Shown piece by piece: positions 1-6,249 of a DNA stretch of 11,261 nucleotides. The stretch is from contig JAGQXA010000662.1 of the NCBI GenBank assembly GCA_020436865.1, positions 1 to 11,261 of the forward strand, in the 5' to 3' direction. The notes beneath the pieces were generated by a model, which had not been told where the DNA came from, did no database searches, and was given only the letters and a program-made list of their open reading frames with translations. The stretch is from Saprospiraceae bacterium (GTDB lineage Bacteria > Bacteroidota > Bacteroidia > Chitinophagales > Saprospiraceae). Position numbers and translations under genes: made by a program. How positions within the stretch are numbered: position 1 is the stretch's first letter; the number at the start of each line of letters is the position of its first letter.

Positions 1-265
1 CTGTCTCCGACAAAGGGGCAGAGCCGCCGAAACCCGGCAGATCGAGGGCCAGCACGCGGTAGACTTCACTCAGTGGTCGGAGATTCCTGGCCCAGGCCAG
101 ACGGTCGCTGGCCAGGCCGTGCACGAACAGCAAGGTTCGTGCCCCGGATCCGGCCTCCACGTACTGCAGCGGTTGGCCGGACGGAAGGGTGATCTGTCGG
201 AGGGGCCACTCCCCTACCCCCGCAAGCGTGCCGACGTCTTCTCGTTCCAACTGATGCTTTGCCAT
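1..265 (-). CDS. alpha/beta hydrolase, N-terminal fragment (cut by window edge)
   Basis: Reading the minus strand from an ATG at 265 gives 88 open codons that run off the left edge. The fragment has the classic N-terminal half of an alpha/beta hydrolase fold: a strand leading into FVHGLASD (residues about 50-57, the HG oxyanion-hole motif), a W about five residues later, and then LALDLPGFGGS, the strand-plus-turn typical of the MhpC/epoxide hydrolase/lipase-like group. The nucleophile elbow (GxSxG), acid and histidine would lie beyond the edge, so the substrate cannot be inferred. There is no signal peptide, so it is probably cytoplasmic. It is divergent from phaB across 297 bp. A role in PHB turnover is possible only by proximity. 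The ATG is not preceded by a Shine-Dalgarno sequence, as elsewhere in this window. Confidence 0.85.
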   Translation of the reverse strand, partial: MAKHQLEREDVGTLAGVGEWPLRQITLPSGQPLQYVEAGSGARTLLFVHGLASDRLAWARNLRPLSEVYRVLALDLPGFGGSAPLSET

Positions 266-440
266 TGCTGAGCGGTCGTTTGGCGGCAAGTTAAGCAGAC
301 GATCGTATTTTCGCGTAGCGCAAACGCCCTTTTGTGGGTTGACCTGGAGCCGTCAGCGGTGACAGCGAAAGATATTTTTCGACAACATATTTTTATTCCT
401 CTGGTTATCAGTAAATTTGTGCCGAATTCCGGCCTGTGGA

Positions 441-465
441 CCCGGGCGCCCCTCCCCCCGGACCC
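441..465 (-). other. potential G-quadruplex motif between hydrolase and phaB
   Basis: On the minus strand four G-runs of 3, 6, 4 and 3 bases are separated by loops of 3, 1 and 5 bases, which satisfies the usual G3+N1-7 rule. It is an isolated GC-rich island in the otherwise AT-rich 297-bp divergent intergenic region (266-562), about 60-80 bp upstream of the phaB -7 box and upstream of the hydrolase. Folding and function are not shown. The rest of 266-440 holds no gene; a TATCTTTC at 367-374 (-) is a weak candidate -7 box for the hydrolase. Confidence 0.4.
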
Positions 466-484
466 AGACCGGACACTCGACAAA

Positions 485-507
485 AAATTCGTTTCGAAAA
501 CGAATTT
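485..507. promoter_or_regulatory. perfect 10-bp inverted repeat, candidate operator of phaB
   Basis: The arms AAATTCGTTT (485-494) and AAACGAATTT (498-507) are exact reverse complements around a 3-nt centre. The right arm sits where the -33 element of the downstream promoter should be, and no TTTG-like -33 box is present there. This placement suits a dimeric transcription factor controlling phaB: an activator replacing the missing -33 contact, or a repressor covering it. The palindrome is not repeated at the other PHB promoters in this window. Confidence 0.5.
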
Positions 508-522
508 ATAAATATAGATTAT

Positions 523-530
523 TATATTTG
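523..530 (+). promoter_or_regulatory. phaB promoter -7 box
   Basis: TATATTTG matches the Bacteroidota -7 consensus TAnnTTTG exactly. Transcription would start near 536-538, leaving a leader of about 25 nt before the phaB ATG. No good TTTG -33 box exists 19-21 bp upstream; that position is occupied by the right arm of the palindrome at 485-507. Confidence 0.6.
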
Positions 531-562
531 TTGTATTCACTAAAACACAAAGCAACCCCAGC

Positions 563-1309
563 ATGACGAAGCACAAGCATTCGATCGCCCTGGTTACGGG
601 CGCCACCGGCGGACTAGGAACCCACATGGTCAAACGACTGATCGACGACGGATACGAAGTGGTTGGCAATTACCGAAATCCGGAAAAGGCCGAAGCCTGG
701 GCAGAGGAAATGAAAAAGGAGGGCTATCGCCCGCACCTCTATCAGGCCGATGTGTCGGATTACGAGCAGGTCGGCAAGATGGTAGCTCAGATCGAAGAAG
801 AGGTCGGACCGATCGAAGTGTTGGTCAACAATGCGGGCATCACGCGTGACGGCGCCTTCAAGAAGATGAGCCTCGAACATTGGGAGGAGGTAATGCGCTC
901 CAACCTCTACAGCGTGTTCAACTGCAGTCGGCACGTGATCAATCGAATGATCGAAATGAACTACGGCCGCATCATCAACATCAGCTCGGTAAACGGGCAG
1001 CGCGCCCAGTTCGGGCAGGTCAACTACGCTGCCGCCAAGGCCGGTATGCACGGTTTCACCAAAACGCTGGCCATCGAAGTGGCCCGGCACGGCATTACCG
1101 TCAACACCATTTCTCCGGGCTATATCGCCACCGACATGGTGATGGCCGTCGCAGAAGAAGTGCGCGCCAAGATCGTGCAAGGCATCCCGGTCGGTCGCCT
1201 GGGCGGCACCCACGAGATCGCTCACCTGGTCTCCTTCCTGGCCTCTGAAGAAGCCGCCTTCATCACCGGAGCGAACTACGCGATCAACGGGGGGCAGCAT
1301 GTGTATTGA
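563..1309 (+). CDS. phaB: acetoacetyl-CoA reductase PhaB
   Basis: This 248-residue short-chain dehydrogenase/reductase should reduce acetoacetyl-CoA to (R)-3-hydroxybutyryl-CoA, the second step of PHB synthesis, in the cytoplasm. The cofactor loop TGATGGLG is at residues 12-19, NNAG at 89-92, and the catalytic tetrad is N114, S142, Y155 and K159. The stretch ISSVNGQRAQFGQVNYAAAK (140-159) and SPGYIATDMV a little later are very close to classical PhaB enzymes such as that of Ralstonia. The end of beta-strand 2 reads GNYRNPEK with R38 and no Asp, which suggests NADPH preference (inference). Length is normal for the family. The start follows a short A-rich leader without Shine-Dalgarno. It is monocistronic and convergent with the phasin-phaE-phaC operon. 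Confidence 0.93.
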   Translation: MTKHKHSIALVTGATGGLGTHMVKRLIDDGYEVVGNYRNPEKAEAWAEEMKKEGYRPHLYQADVSDYEQVGKMVAQIEEEVGPIEVLVNNAGITRDGAFKKMSLEHWEEVMRSNLYSVFNCSRHVINRMIEMNYGRIINISSVNGQRAQFGQVNYAAAKAGMHGFTKTLAIEVARHGITVNTISPGYIATDMVMAVAEEVRAKIVQGIPVGRLGGTHEIAHLVSFLASEEAAFITGANYAINGGQHVY

Positions 1310-1366
1310 GAATGAGAGTGAGAGTGAGAGTGAGTTTGAGTTTGAGAGTGAGAGTGAGTTTGAAGT
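1307..1366 (+). repeat. hexanucleotide tandem array TGAGAG/TGAGTT starting at the phaB stop codon
   Basis: Ten consecutive 6-nt units keep one register: TGAGAA, TGAGAG three times, TGAGTT twice, TGAGAG twice, TGAGTT, TGAAGT. The first TGA is the phaB stop codon itself, so the phaB frame contains ten in-frame TGA codons, one every second codon. The array is purine-rich on the phaB coding strand and ends just before the terminator hairpin. Confidence 0.9.
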
Positions 1367-1369
1367 AAG

Positions 1370-1400
1370 AGGCCCGGTGGGAATTTCTCCCACCGGGCCT
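1370..1400. terminator. bidirectional hairpin terminator between phaB and phaC
   Basis: A perfect 13-bp stem, AGGCCCGGTGGGA (1370-1382) with TCCCACCGGGCCT (1388-1400), encloses a 5-nt loop. It lies between the convergent phaB and phaC genes. The plus side continues with TTCATATTT and the minus side with CTTACTTC, so the T-tracts are weak; it could serve both directions as a hairpin-dependent 3' end. Confidence 0.75.
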
Positions 1401-1429
1401 TTCATATTTACCAACTATCTTCAGAGTTG

Positions 1430-1473
1430 TCACCCTCTGCAACCTCTGTCACCCTTGCAACCTCTGCAACCCT
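1430..1473 (-). repeat. short degenerate tandem array after the phaC stop
   Basis: On the phaC coding strand, five bases past the TGA, the sequence runs through five related units of 8-10 nt: GGGTTGCAGA, GGTTGCAA, GGGTGACAGA, GGTTGCAGA, GGGTGACA. It is G/A-rich in the sense of phaC. Beyond it lies only the shared terminator with phaB. Confidence 0.75.
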
Positions 1474-1478
1474 TTCTT

Positions 1479-2525
1479 TCAATCCCTATCGATCAGCCAT
1501 TGGGCGATGGCCGGGGTGAGGAGTTTCTGCGAGCGGCTACCGACGAACACGCCGATGTGGCCTCCGGGAAATTCCATCAGTTCTTTGTCTTTCGAGGAGA
1601 TCAGGTCGTTGATCGGCTTGGTCGTCGAGGGCGGAACGATGTGGTCGTCTTTGGCGAAGATCGTGAGCGTGGGCATATCGATGCGGCTCAGGTCGACCTT
1701 GCGGCCGCCGAGTTTGAATTCGCCTTTGATCAGCAGGTTCTTCTGGTAGAAATCCTTGATGAACTGCCGGTAGGTCTCGCCGGCCTGATCGGGCGAATCG
1801 GCCACCCATTTCTCCATGCGCAGGAAGTTCATGAGGAGGTCCTTTTGCTGGAGCGTTTCCGGTAGCGCCATGTACTTGCGCGTCTTGTTCATCGGCTTGA
1901 GCAAGTCGAAACCGGTATTGAGGAAATCGCCCGGTACTACCCCGCCGAAGCCGTCGACCACGGCATCCACGTCCATATCCTTGGCCCATTTGAACAGCAA
2001 TCCTTCCTCGCAGTCGAAGTCGACCGGCGTGACCAGCGTGACCAGGTTCTTGACGTACTGCGGATAGAGTGCGGCGTAGATCAGCGAAAAGGTGCCGCCC
2101 TGGCAGACGCCCAGCAGGTTGACCTGATCGACGCCGTGTTCGCGGCGGATGAAGTTGACGCAATCGTGGATGTTGCCCAGGATGTAATCCTCCATCGTCT
2201 TGTAACGGTCGATCCGGCTGGCATAGCCCCAATCGATGAGGTAGACGTCGATCCCTTCGCTGAGCAGTTTGCGGATGAAGCTGCGGTTCGGCTGCAGGTC
2301 CATCATTTCCCAGCGGTTGACGAGGGCGTACGACACCAGCACCGGAGTAGATGCCTTGGCCGGCGTGCTGCGTTTGAAGTGATAGAGCTGCACCTTGCCA
2401 TCTTGCCACACGGTTTCCCGTTCGGCGGTAGCGATGTCGATCTCTTCGATCTCAGCGATATTGCGAATGGCGTCGGCAGCGGTATTCACTCGCTCGAGAA
2501 GGTGGTCGGTCTTTTGTTCAGACAT
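1479..2525 (-). CDS. phaC: class III poly(3-hydroxyalkanoate) synthase subunit PhaC
   Basis: The 348-residue catalytic subunit of a two-component PHA synthase polymerises (R)-3-hydroxyacyl-CoA at the granule surface. It has the alpha/beta hydrolase fold with the lipase-like box GVCQGG (residues 139-144), nucleophile C141, D294 in AKDDHIVPP and H323 in FPGGHIG. The Cys-Asp and Asp-His spacings (153 and 29) equal those of the Allochromatium vinosum class III enzyme (C149, D302, H331, from memory). VSYALVNRWEMMDLQPNRS and LIDWG near the N-terminus are also family hallmarks. The length is that of class III/IV PhaC (about 350-360), not class I (about 590). It is the last gene of the phasin-phaE-phaC operon, 28 bp after phaE, as expected for obligate partners. 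Confidence 0.95.
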   Translation of the reverse strand: MSEQKTDHLLERVNTAADAIRNIAEIEEIDIATAERETVWQDGKVQLYHFKRSTPAKASTPVLVSYALVNRWEMMDLQPNRSFIRKLLSEGIDVYLIDWGYASRIDRYKTMEDYILGNIHDCVNFIRREHGVDQVNLLGVCQGGTFSLIYAALYPQYVKNLVTLVTPVDFDCEEGLLFKWAKDMDVDAVVDGFGGVVPGDFLNTGFDLLKPMNKTRKYMALPETLQQKDLLMNFLRMEKWVADSPDQAGETYRQFIKDFYQKNLLIKGEFKLGGRKVDLSRIDMPTLTIFAKDDHIVPPSTTKPINDLISSKDKELMEFPGGHIGVFVGSRSQKLLTPAIAQWLIDRD

Positions 2526-2553
2526 GGGCTTTTGCAGTTGGTTATGAGCTTTT

Positions 2554-4134
2554 TCAGTTTACCTTGGCGCCTTTGAGCAACTTCGCGGCCTGTTGCGCCC
2601 AGCCGTCGCGGCTGGCCCGGCCATGGAAGGCCGACAGCAGTTGGTCCACGAGGTCGTACTCGCGCTGGGTCATGTGGCTGATCTGCTCGAAGGTGTAGAT
2701 GCCGATGGCATTCAGCATTTCCTCGAGTTTGGGGCCGATCCCCTTGATCAATTTGAGATCGTCGCGATTCTCGCGCGCAGCGGCGCCGATGGCCGACAGC
2801 AGGGTCGACTGGGCGTCGTTCTTGCCGCCCGAAGGCATGGCGGTAACGTTTGGAGTAGCGGCGAAGCGCTCTTCCAGGTTCAGCAGGCGCTCTTCGAGCG
2901 AGCGGATCTTCTTGCGCAGGCTGGCGTTTTCGCGGGCAACCTCGTCGGCATGCGACTTCATCAGGAAGGGGAAGTTCGCGAAGGCCAGTTCGATCATCTG
3001 GTCGAGCCTCGACTTCACGGTGATGCCCAGCTTCGATACCTCGCTCTGGAGCAGAGAGTAATCCTTCGACTCGAGTACCTCGAGCATATAGTCTTCCAGT
3101 TGATTGACGAAACGGCCGAAAAACTCTTTGTACTCCGGCATTTTCTTCGTTTCGCGGAAGTCGCGGTACATGGACTTGATCGTATCGGGCAGGGCGAACT
3201 GACCGGCCTGCCAGATGCGCGATTGCAGTTCGGCGCTCTTCACCAGGAAGGCTACGTATTCGAAATGGATGTCTTTGAGCAGGCGGGCGATCTCCACCTC
3301 GCGGTTCTGGCCGGCGACCATGTACAGCGAGTCGGTGCCTTTCTGGATCATTTCCGAAACCTCGAAGATGGCTTCGAAGGTAGGATTCCATTGGCCGCGG
3401 CCCCATTCACGAGCCAGCTGATTCCAGCGGTTGGTGAATTCGTCGGAGTTGGGGCGGTAGTTCTTGAGCAGGTCGATGTAGTTTTCGAAGAACTCGTTGG
3501 CCTCGGTCACCAGCTCGCTGTAGTTATGCACGGGCTTGAAACCCATGAACTTGCCGATGATCTCCTTGTAGGCGTCGAGGTCGAGGTATTGCTTGACCGC
3601 TTCCGGATCGTAAAGACCGAACTGGATCAGCTTCTGAAAGGGCTGCCAGTACTGGAAGAGGTCTTCGTACAGCGAAGAAAAGGTCTCGAAATGGGGCTGC
3701 ATCGGGAAGGGCAGACGGTCGAGGATATTCTTCTTGATCCATTCGCTGCTTTCTTCCATCATCTTGGTCCACTGCCCGGCATCGTAACCCGGGAAGCCCG
3801 TTTTGGCGAAGCCGTTCATCGGCGGCACTTTCATGCCGACCTTCCCGGCATTTTCGCGATAGAAGTCCATCCATTTTTCCGCCATCTCGTTCTGCAACTT
3901 CATCCACCGGGTCATTTGCTCGGGGGTTTTGTCGAAGGCGTCCTTCAGGTTGCCCATTTTGAGGGCGTCCTGATACAGTTTTTGCTGCTGGTCGAGCCAC
4001 TGCTTGAGGAAATCGGTTTCCGGTTCGGCCTTTTTGCCGAAGGGAGAAGCTTCCATGGCGTTTTGCGTCCACTCCTGCCAGAGCTCGAACATCTTCTTTT
4101 GTCCGGCGAGCATGTCTTCAAATCCCTTTTTCAT
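2554..4134 (-). CDS. phaE: PHA synthase subunit PhaE with C-terminal helix-hairpin-helix domain
   Basis: The 526-residue protein is the PhaE partner that activates class III PhaC. The first 400 or so residues are helical and rich in aromatic and charged residues, without signal peptide or membrane segment. Residues 387-425 resemble the conserved PhaE/PhaR end: NFPF, then a predicted coiled coil with heptad-like LRKKIRSLEERLLNLEERF. Ordinary PhaE proteins are roughly 350-400 residues and stop about there. This one continues through a Gly/Ser/Ala-containing linker (about 426-457) into a module starting DDLKLIKGIGPKLEEMLNAI (459-478), the helix-hairpin-helix signature found in many nucleic-acid-binding proteins, followed by GIYTFEQIS and a third helical part to about 520. 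The domain continues in one frame with no sign of frameshift. The gene lies 59 bp after the phasin gene and 28 bp before phaC. PhaE identity rests on context, length of the core and the coiled coil; DNA binding is inferred. Confidence 0.85.
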   Translation of the reverse strand: MKKGFEDMLAGQKKMFELWQEWTQNAMEASPFGKKAEPETDFLKQWLDQQQKLYQDALKMGNLKDAFDKTPEQMTRWMKLQNEMAEKWMDFYRENAGKVGMKVPPMNGFAKTGFPGYDAGQWTKMMEESSEWIKKNILDRLPFPMQPHFETFSSLYEDLFQYWQPFQKLIQFGLYDPEAVKQYLDLDAYKEIIGKFMGFKPVHNYSELVTEANEFFENYIDLLKNYRPNSDEFTNRWNQLAREWGRGQWNPTFEAIFEVSEMIQKGTDSLYMVAGQNREVEIARLLKDIHFEYVAFLVKSAELQSRIWQAGQFALPDTIKSMYRDFRETKKMPEYKEFFGRFVNQLEDYMLEVLESKDYSLLQSEVSKLGITVKSRLDQMIELAFANFPFLMKSHADEVARENASLRKKIRSLEERLLNLEERFAATPNVTAMPSGGKNDAQSTLLSAIGAAARENRDDLKLIKGIGPKLEEMLNAIGIYTFEQISHMTQREYDLVDQLLSAFHGRASRDGWAQQAAKLLKGAKVN

Positions 4135-4193
4135 AATCCAAATTTTTGATGGTGAGCGGCCTGTGATGGCGGAAAAACGATGGGACCTACCGA

Positions 4194-4622
4194 TCAGTTG
4201 AAGAACTCCTGCATGATCTTCAGGTTCGCGTTGGTGGTTTCCACCATTGCGTCGTAGCTCTTCTGGTAGACCTCGGTGAGTTTCTTCCAGTTGTCCTGCT
4301 GCGTCTTGACGTTGAACTTGTCGAAGGCCGTCTTGTAGAATTCGACCGTTTTGTTGAAATAGTCCATTTGGAATTCAACTGCCTTGGCGTACTGATCGGG
4401 CAGGTTTTCCCAGAACTTATCGGCTTCCTTGGGCTCCATTTGCTTCTCCATCAGCTCCTTGCTCTTGGCGACATATTCGCTGAACAGTTGCTGGCCCGTT
4501 TCGGCGACCTCCTGATCGGGGGAAAAGAGTTCGCTCACTTTGCCGACCTGGTCGGTGATGGTATCCAGAAGTTGCTGCTGGTTTTCCAGGATCTTGCCGA
4601 AGTTTTCTTTTGCCTTTGCCAT
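4194..4622 (-). CDS. phasin-like granule-associated protein
   Basis: The 142-residue protein starting MAKAKENFGKILENQQQLL is all-helical, highly charged and has no signal peptide or membrane segment. It shows amphipathic stretches rich in Q, K, E and aromatics (FWENLPDQYAKAVEFQMDYF; FYKTAFDKF), which is the usual look of phasins that coat PHB granules. The assignment rests on composition, size and its place as first gene of the phaE-phaC operon, so it is probable rather than proven. The reading frame is open upstream to an ATG at 4763, but that extension is Arg/Val-rich and unlike a phasin, and a good promoter lies inside it (4684-4715). The ATG at 4620-4622 is therefore chosen. It follows an A-rich leader (CCTAAAAAAGCAAAGACC) with no Shine-Dalgarno. 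Being promoter-proximal fits the high abundance phasins need. Confidence 0.72.
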   Translation of the reverse strand: MAKAKENFGKILENQQQLLDTITDQVGKVSELFSPDQEVAETGQQLFSEYVAKSKELMEKQMEPKEADKFWENLPDQYAKAVEFQMDYFNKTVEFYKTAFDKFNVKTQQDNWKKLTEVYQKSYDAMVETTNANLKIMQEFFN

Positions 4623-4683
4623 GGTCTTTGCTTTTTTAGGTTGATGAATGATCGTCTGCACTATTACTCGACGAACGATGACC

Positions 4684-4715
4684 CAAAGGTACGAACGCTT
4701 GCCGCCCACGGCAAC
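4684..4715 (-). promoter_or_regulatory. promoter of the phasin-phaE-phaC operon
   Basis: On the minus strand a -33 box GTTG (4712-4715) is followed by a 20-bp spacer and TACCTTTG (4684-4691), an exact match to the Bacteroidota -7 consensus TAnnTTTG. The start site would fall near 4677-4679, giving a leader of about 55 nt before the phasin ATG. Upstream, 4716-4847 is AT-rich with no gene visible. Confidence 0.7.
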
Positions 4716-4848
4716 GACCCCGGTTCTTCCTCTTCCCTTGACTTGAAGGGGTTTTTTATTCAATGATCAATACAAATAACAGATTATCAATAATTTATGT
4801 TCATTCAAAAAAATACGGACCGAACGGCGTTCTAAAAGCGCTTTTTGG

Positions 4849-4880
4849 GAGAAAAAAAATGGCGGGAATCGATCCCGCCA
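4849..4880 (-). terminator. distal rho-independent terminator of phaA
   Basis: Read on the minus strand, an 8-bp stem TGGCGGGA/TCCCGCCA (4860-4867 with 4873-4880) around a 5-nt loop is followed by a run of eight T. It is about 180-210 bp past the phaA stop and upstream of the phasin promoter, so it would insulate the two minus-strand units. Confidence 0.8.
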
Positions 4881-4935
4881 CTTGGTCTAACCAAATTAAA
4901 ACCAACTATGCTATTTTCTGATCTGTCGAGAAGGA

Positions 4936-4961
4936 AAAAGGGGCAGGACCGAAGTCCTGCC
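4936..4961 (-). terminator. proximal rho-independent terminator of phaA with UUCG tetraloop
   Basis: On the minus strand GGCAGGAC and GTCCTGCC (arms at 4954-4961 and 4942-4949) form an 8-bp stem closed by a C(TTCG)G tetraloop, followed by CCTTTTTCC. It lies about 100 bp past the phaA stop and is the first of two tandem terminators. Confidence 0.75.
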
Positions 4962-4993
4962 TACCTGCCTAAACCAAATAAAACCAATGTCTT

Positions 4994-5065
4994 GGATGTG
5001 GGATGTGAGAGGATGTGGGAATTCTGCTGCCCCTATCTCATGTCCCAAATCCCATATCTCACATC
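4994..5065. repeat. heptanucleotide array at the phaA stop with an inverted counterpart
   Basis: On the phaA coding strand five 7-nt units run from the last codons through the stop: GATGTGA (containing the ATG and TGA of the final Met and stop), GATATGG, GATTTGG, GACATGA, GATAGGG (5065 down to 5031). After a 10-nt spacer the plus strand carries GGATGTG at 4994, 5001 and 5011. The two halves are imperfect reverse complements and could form a hairpin or cruciform. Confidence 0.8.
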
Positions 5066-6237
5066 TTCTCAATGATCATCGCCGAGGCTCCGCCGCCGCC
5101 GTTGCAGATCGCGGCCAGGCCGTAGCGGCCGTTCTTTTGCTGGAGGACGTTGGCGAGGGTCGTGATGATGCGCGCGCCGGAGGCGCCGAGCGGGTGGCCG
5201 ATCGATACGGCGCCGCCCAGTACGTTGACCCTGTCCACCGGCACTTTCAGGACCTTGTTAAAGGCCAGCGTGACGACGGCGAAGGCTTCGTTGACCTCGA
5301 AATAGTCGATATCTTCGAGTTTCAGTCCGGCACGTTCCAGGGCCTTGGGAGCGGCCTTGGTCGGCGCGACGGTGAACCACTCGGGTTCCTGAGCGGCATC
5401 GGCAAAGGAAACGATGCGGGCCAGAGGTTTCAGTCCTAATCTTTGCATCGCCTCTTCGCTGACCAACACCAGGGCGGCGGCCCCGTCGTTGATGGTCGAG
5501 GCATTGGCGGCGGTCACCGTGCCGTCTTTGGTGAAGACCGGCCGTAGGCCGGGGATCTTGTCGAAATTCACCCGGGTATATTCTTCATCTTCGGCGATGA
5601 CCAGCGGATCGCCTTTGCGCTGGGGCACTTCGACCGGCACGATCTCGGCCTTGAAAGCCCCGTTTTTGGTCGATTCGGCCGAACGCCGGTACGACAGCAT
5701 GGCGAATTCGTCCTGCTGCTCGCGGCTGATCTCGTATTTGGTCGCCGTAGCGTCGGCACAAACGCCCATGGCGCACTGATTGTACACGTCGGTCAGGCCG
5801 TCTTTGGCCAGGCCGTCGACCAGCTGGCCGTCGCCGTACTTATAGCCCCAACGAGCGCCGGGCACATAGTACGGGATCTGCGACATATTCTCCATGCCGC
5901 CGGCAACGACCACGTCGGTCAGGCCGAGCATGATCGACTGGGCCCCGAACATGATCGCCTTGGCGCCGGAGGCGCACACCTTGTTGATCGTGGTGCAGGG
6001 CACCTCGTTGGAAATGCCGGCATAGATGGCCGCCTGCCGGGCGGGGGCCTGTCCGAGGTTGGCCGACAACACATTTCCCATAAAGACCTCCTGCACTTCG
6101 GAGGCCGGAACCTTGGCCCGCTCGAGGGCCCCTTTGATGGCCGCGGCGCCCAGTCGGGTGGCCGGAACGTCGGCGAATACTCCTCCAAAACTTCCGATAG
6201 GCGTACGTACGGCGGCAGCAATGAATACTTTTTTCAT
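5059..6237 (-). CDS. phaA: acetyl-CoA acetyltransferase (beta-ketothiolase) PhaA
   Basis: The 392-residue protein is a full-length biosynthetic thiolase that condenses two acetyl-CoA to acetoacetyl-CoA, the first step of PHB synthesis. It has the N-terminal AAVRTPIGSFGG, the acylated cysteine C88 in NKVCASGAKA, the conserved NEAFA in the middle of the chain, H348 in GGAVSIGHPLGASGAR and the second catalytic cysteine C378 in AICNGGGGASAM. It has no signal peptide and acts in the cytoplasm as, presumably, a tetramer. It is its own transcription unit, divergent from the second reductase and ending in two tandem terminators. The family also serves fatty-acid and isoprenoid-related metabolism; the PHB role is taken from its neighbours. 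The ATG at 6237 follows a short A/C-rich leader without Shine-Dalgarno and agrees with the promoter at 6270-6301. Confidence 0.93.
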   Translation of the reverse strand: MKKVFIAAAVRTPIGSFGGVFADVPATRLGAAAIKGALERAKVPASEVQEVFMGNVLSANLGQAPARQAAIYAGISNEVPCTTINKVCASGAKAIMFGAQSIMLGLTDVVVAGGMENMSQIPYYVPGARWGYKYGDGQLVDGLAKDGLTDVYNQCAMGVCADATATKYEISREQQDEFAMLSYRRSAESTKNGAFKAEIVPVEVPQRKGDPLVIAEDEEYTRVNFDKIPGLRPVFTKDGTVTAANASTINDGAAALVLVSEEAMQRLGLKPLARIVSFADAAQEPEWFTVAPTKAAPKALERAGLKLEDIDYFEVNEAFAVVTLAFNKVLKVPVDRVNVLGGAVSIGHPLGASGARIITTLANVLQQKNGRYGLAAICNGGGGASAMIIEKM

Positions 6238-6249
6238 AGAATGGGTTTG

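Larger units (their letters stand above)
4849..4987. repeat. diverged tandem duplication of a terminator-plus-CTAACCAAAT unit
   Basis: Two units of 57-60 nt (4849-4905 and 4928-4987) have the same layout in plus orientation: GAGAA-rich purine tract, hairpin, then CTAACCAAATTAAAACCAA or CTAAACCAAATAAAACCAA. Hairpin starts and CCAAAT motifs are both offset by 82 bp. The stems differ between units but each remains perfectly paired. Confidence 0.65.

Noticed and set aside
214..669. 151-codon minus-strand frame over the hydrolase-phaB gap
   Set aside because: It overlaps the hydrolase N-terminus in another frame, crosses the phaB promoter and enters phaB; no motif is seen.
1307..1473. CRISPR-like array
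   Set aside because: The repeats are contiguous 6-10-nt units without unique spacers, and there are no cas genes.
1299..1865. 188-codon frame starting with a Ser/Glu repeat after phaB
   Set aside because: The repeat peptide is the stop-associated DNA array read in another frame, and the rest is antisense to phaC across a strong terminator.
2593..4149. 518-codon open frame on the plus strand
   Set aside because: It is antisense to phaE; the PhaE frame has the coiled coil and HHH motif, and this frame has none.
4845..5075. 76-codon plus-strand frame between the phasin promoter and phaA
   Set aside because: It reads straight through both terminator hairpins and the heptad repeats, with no promoter or motif.
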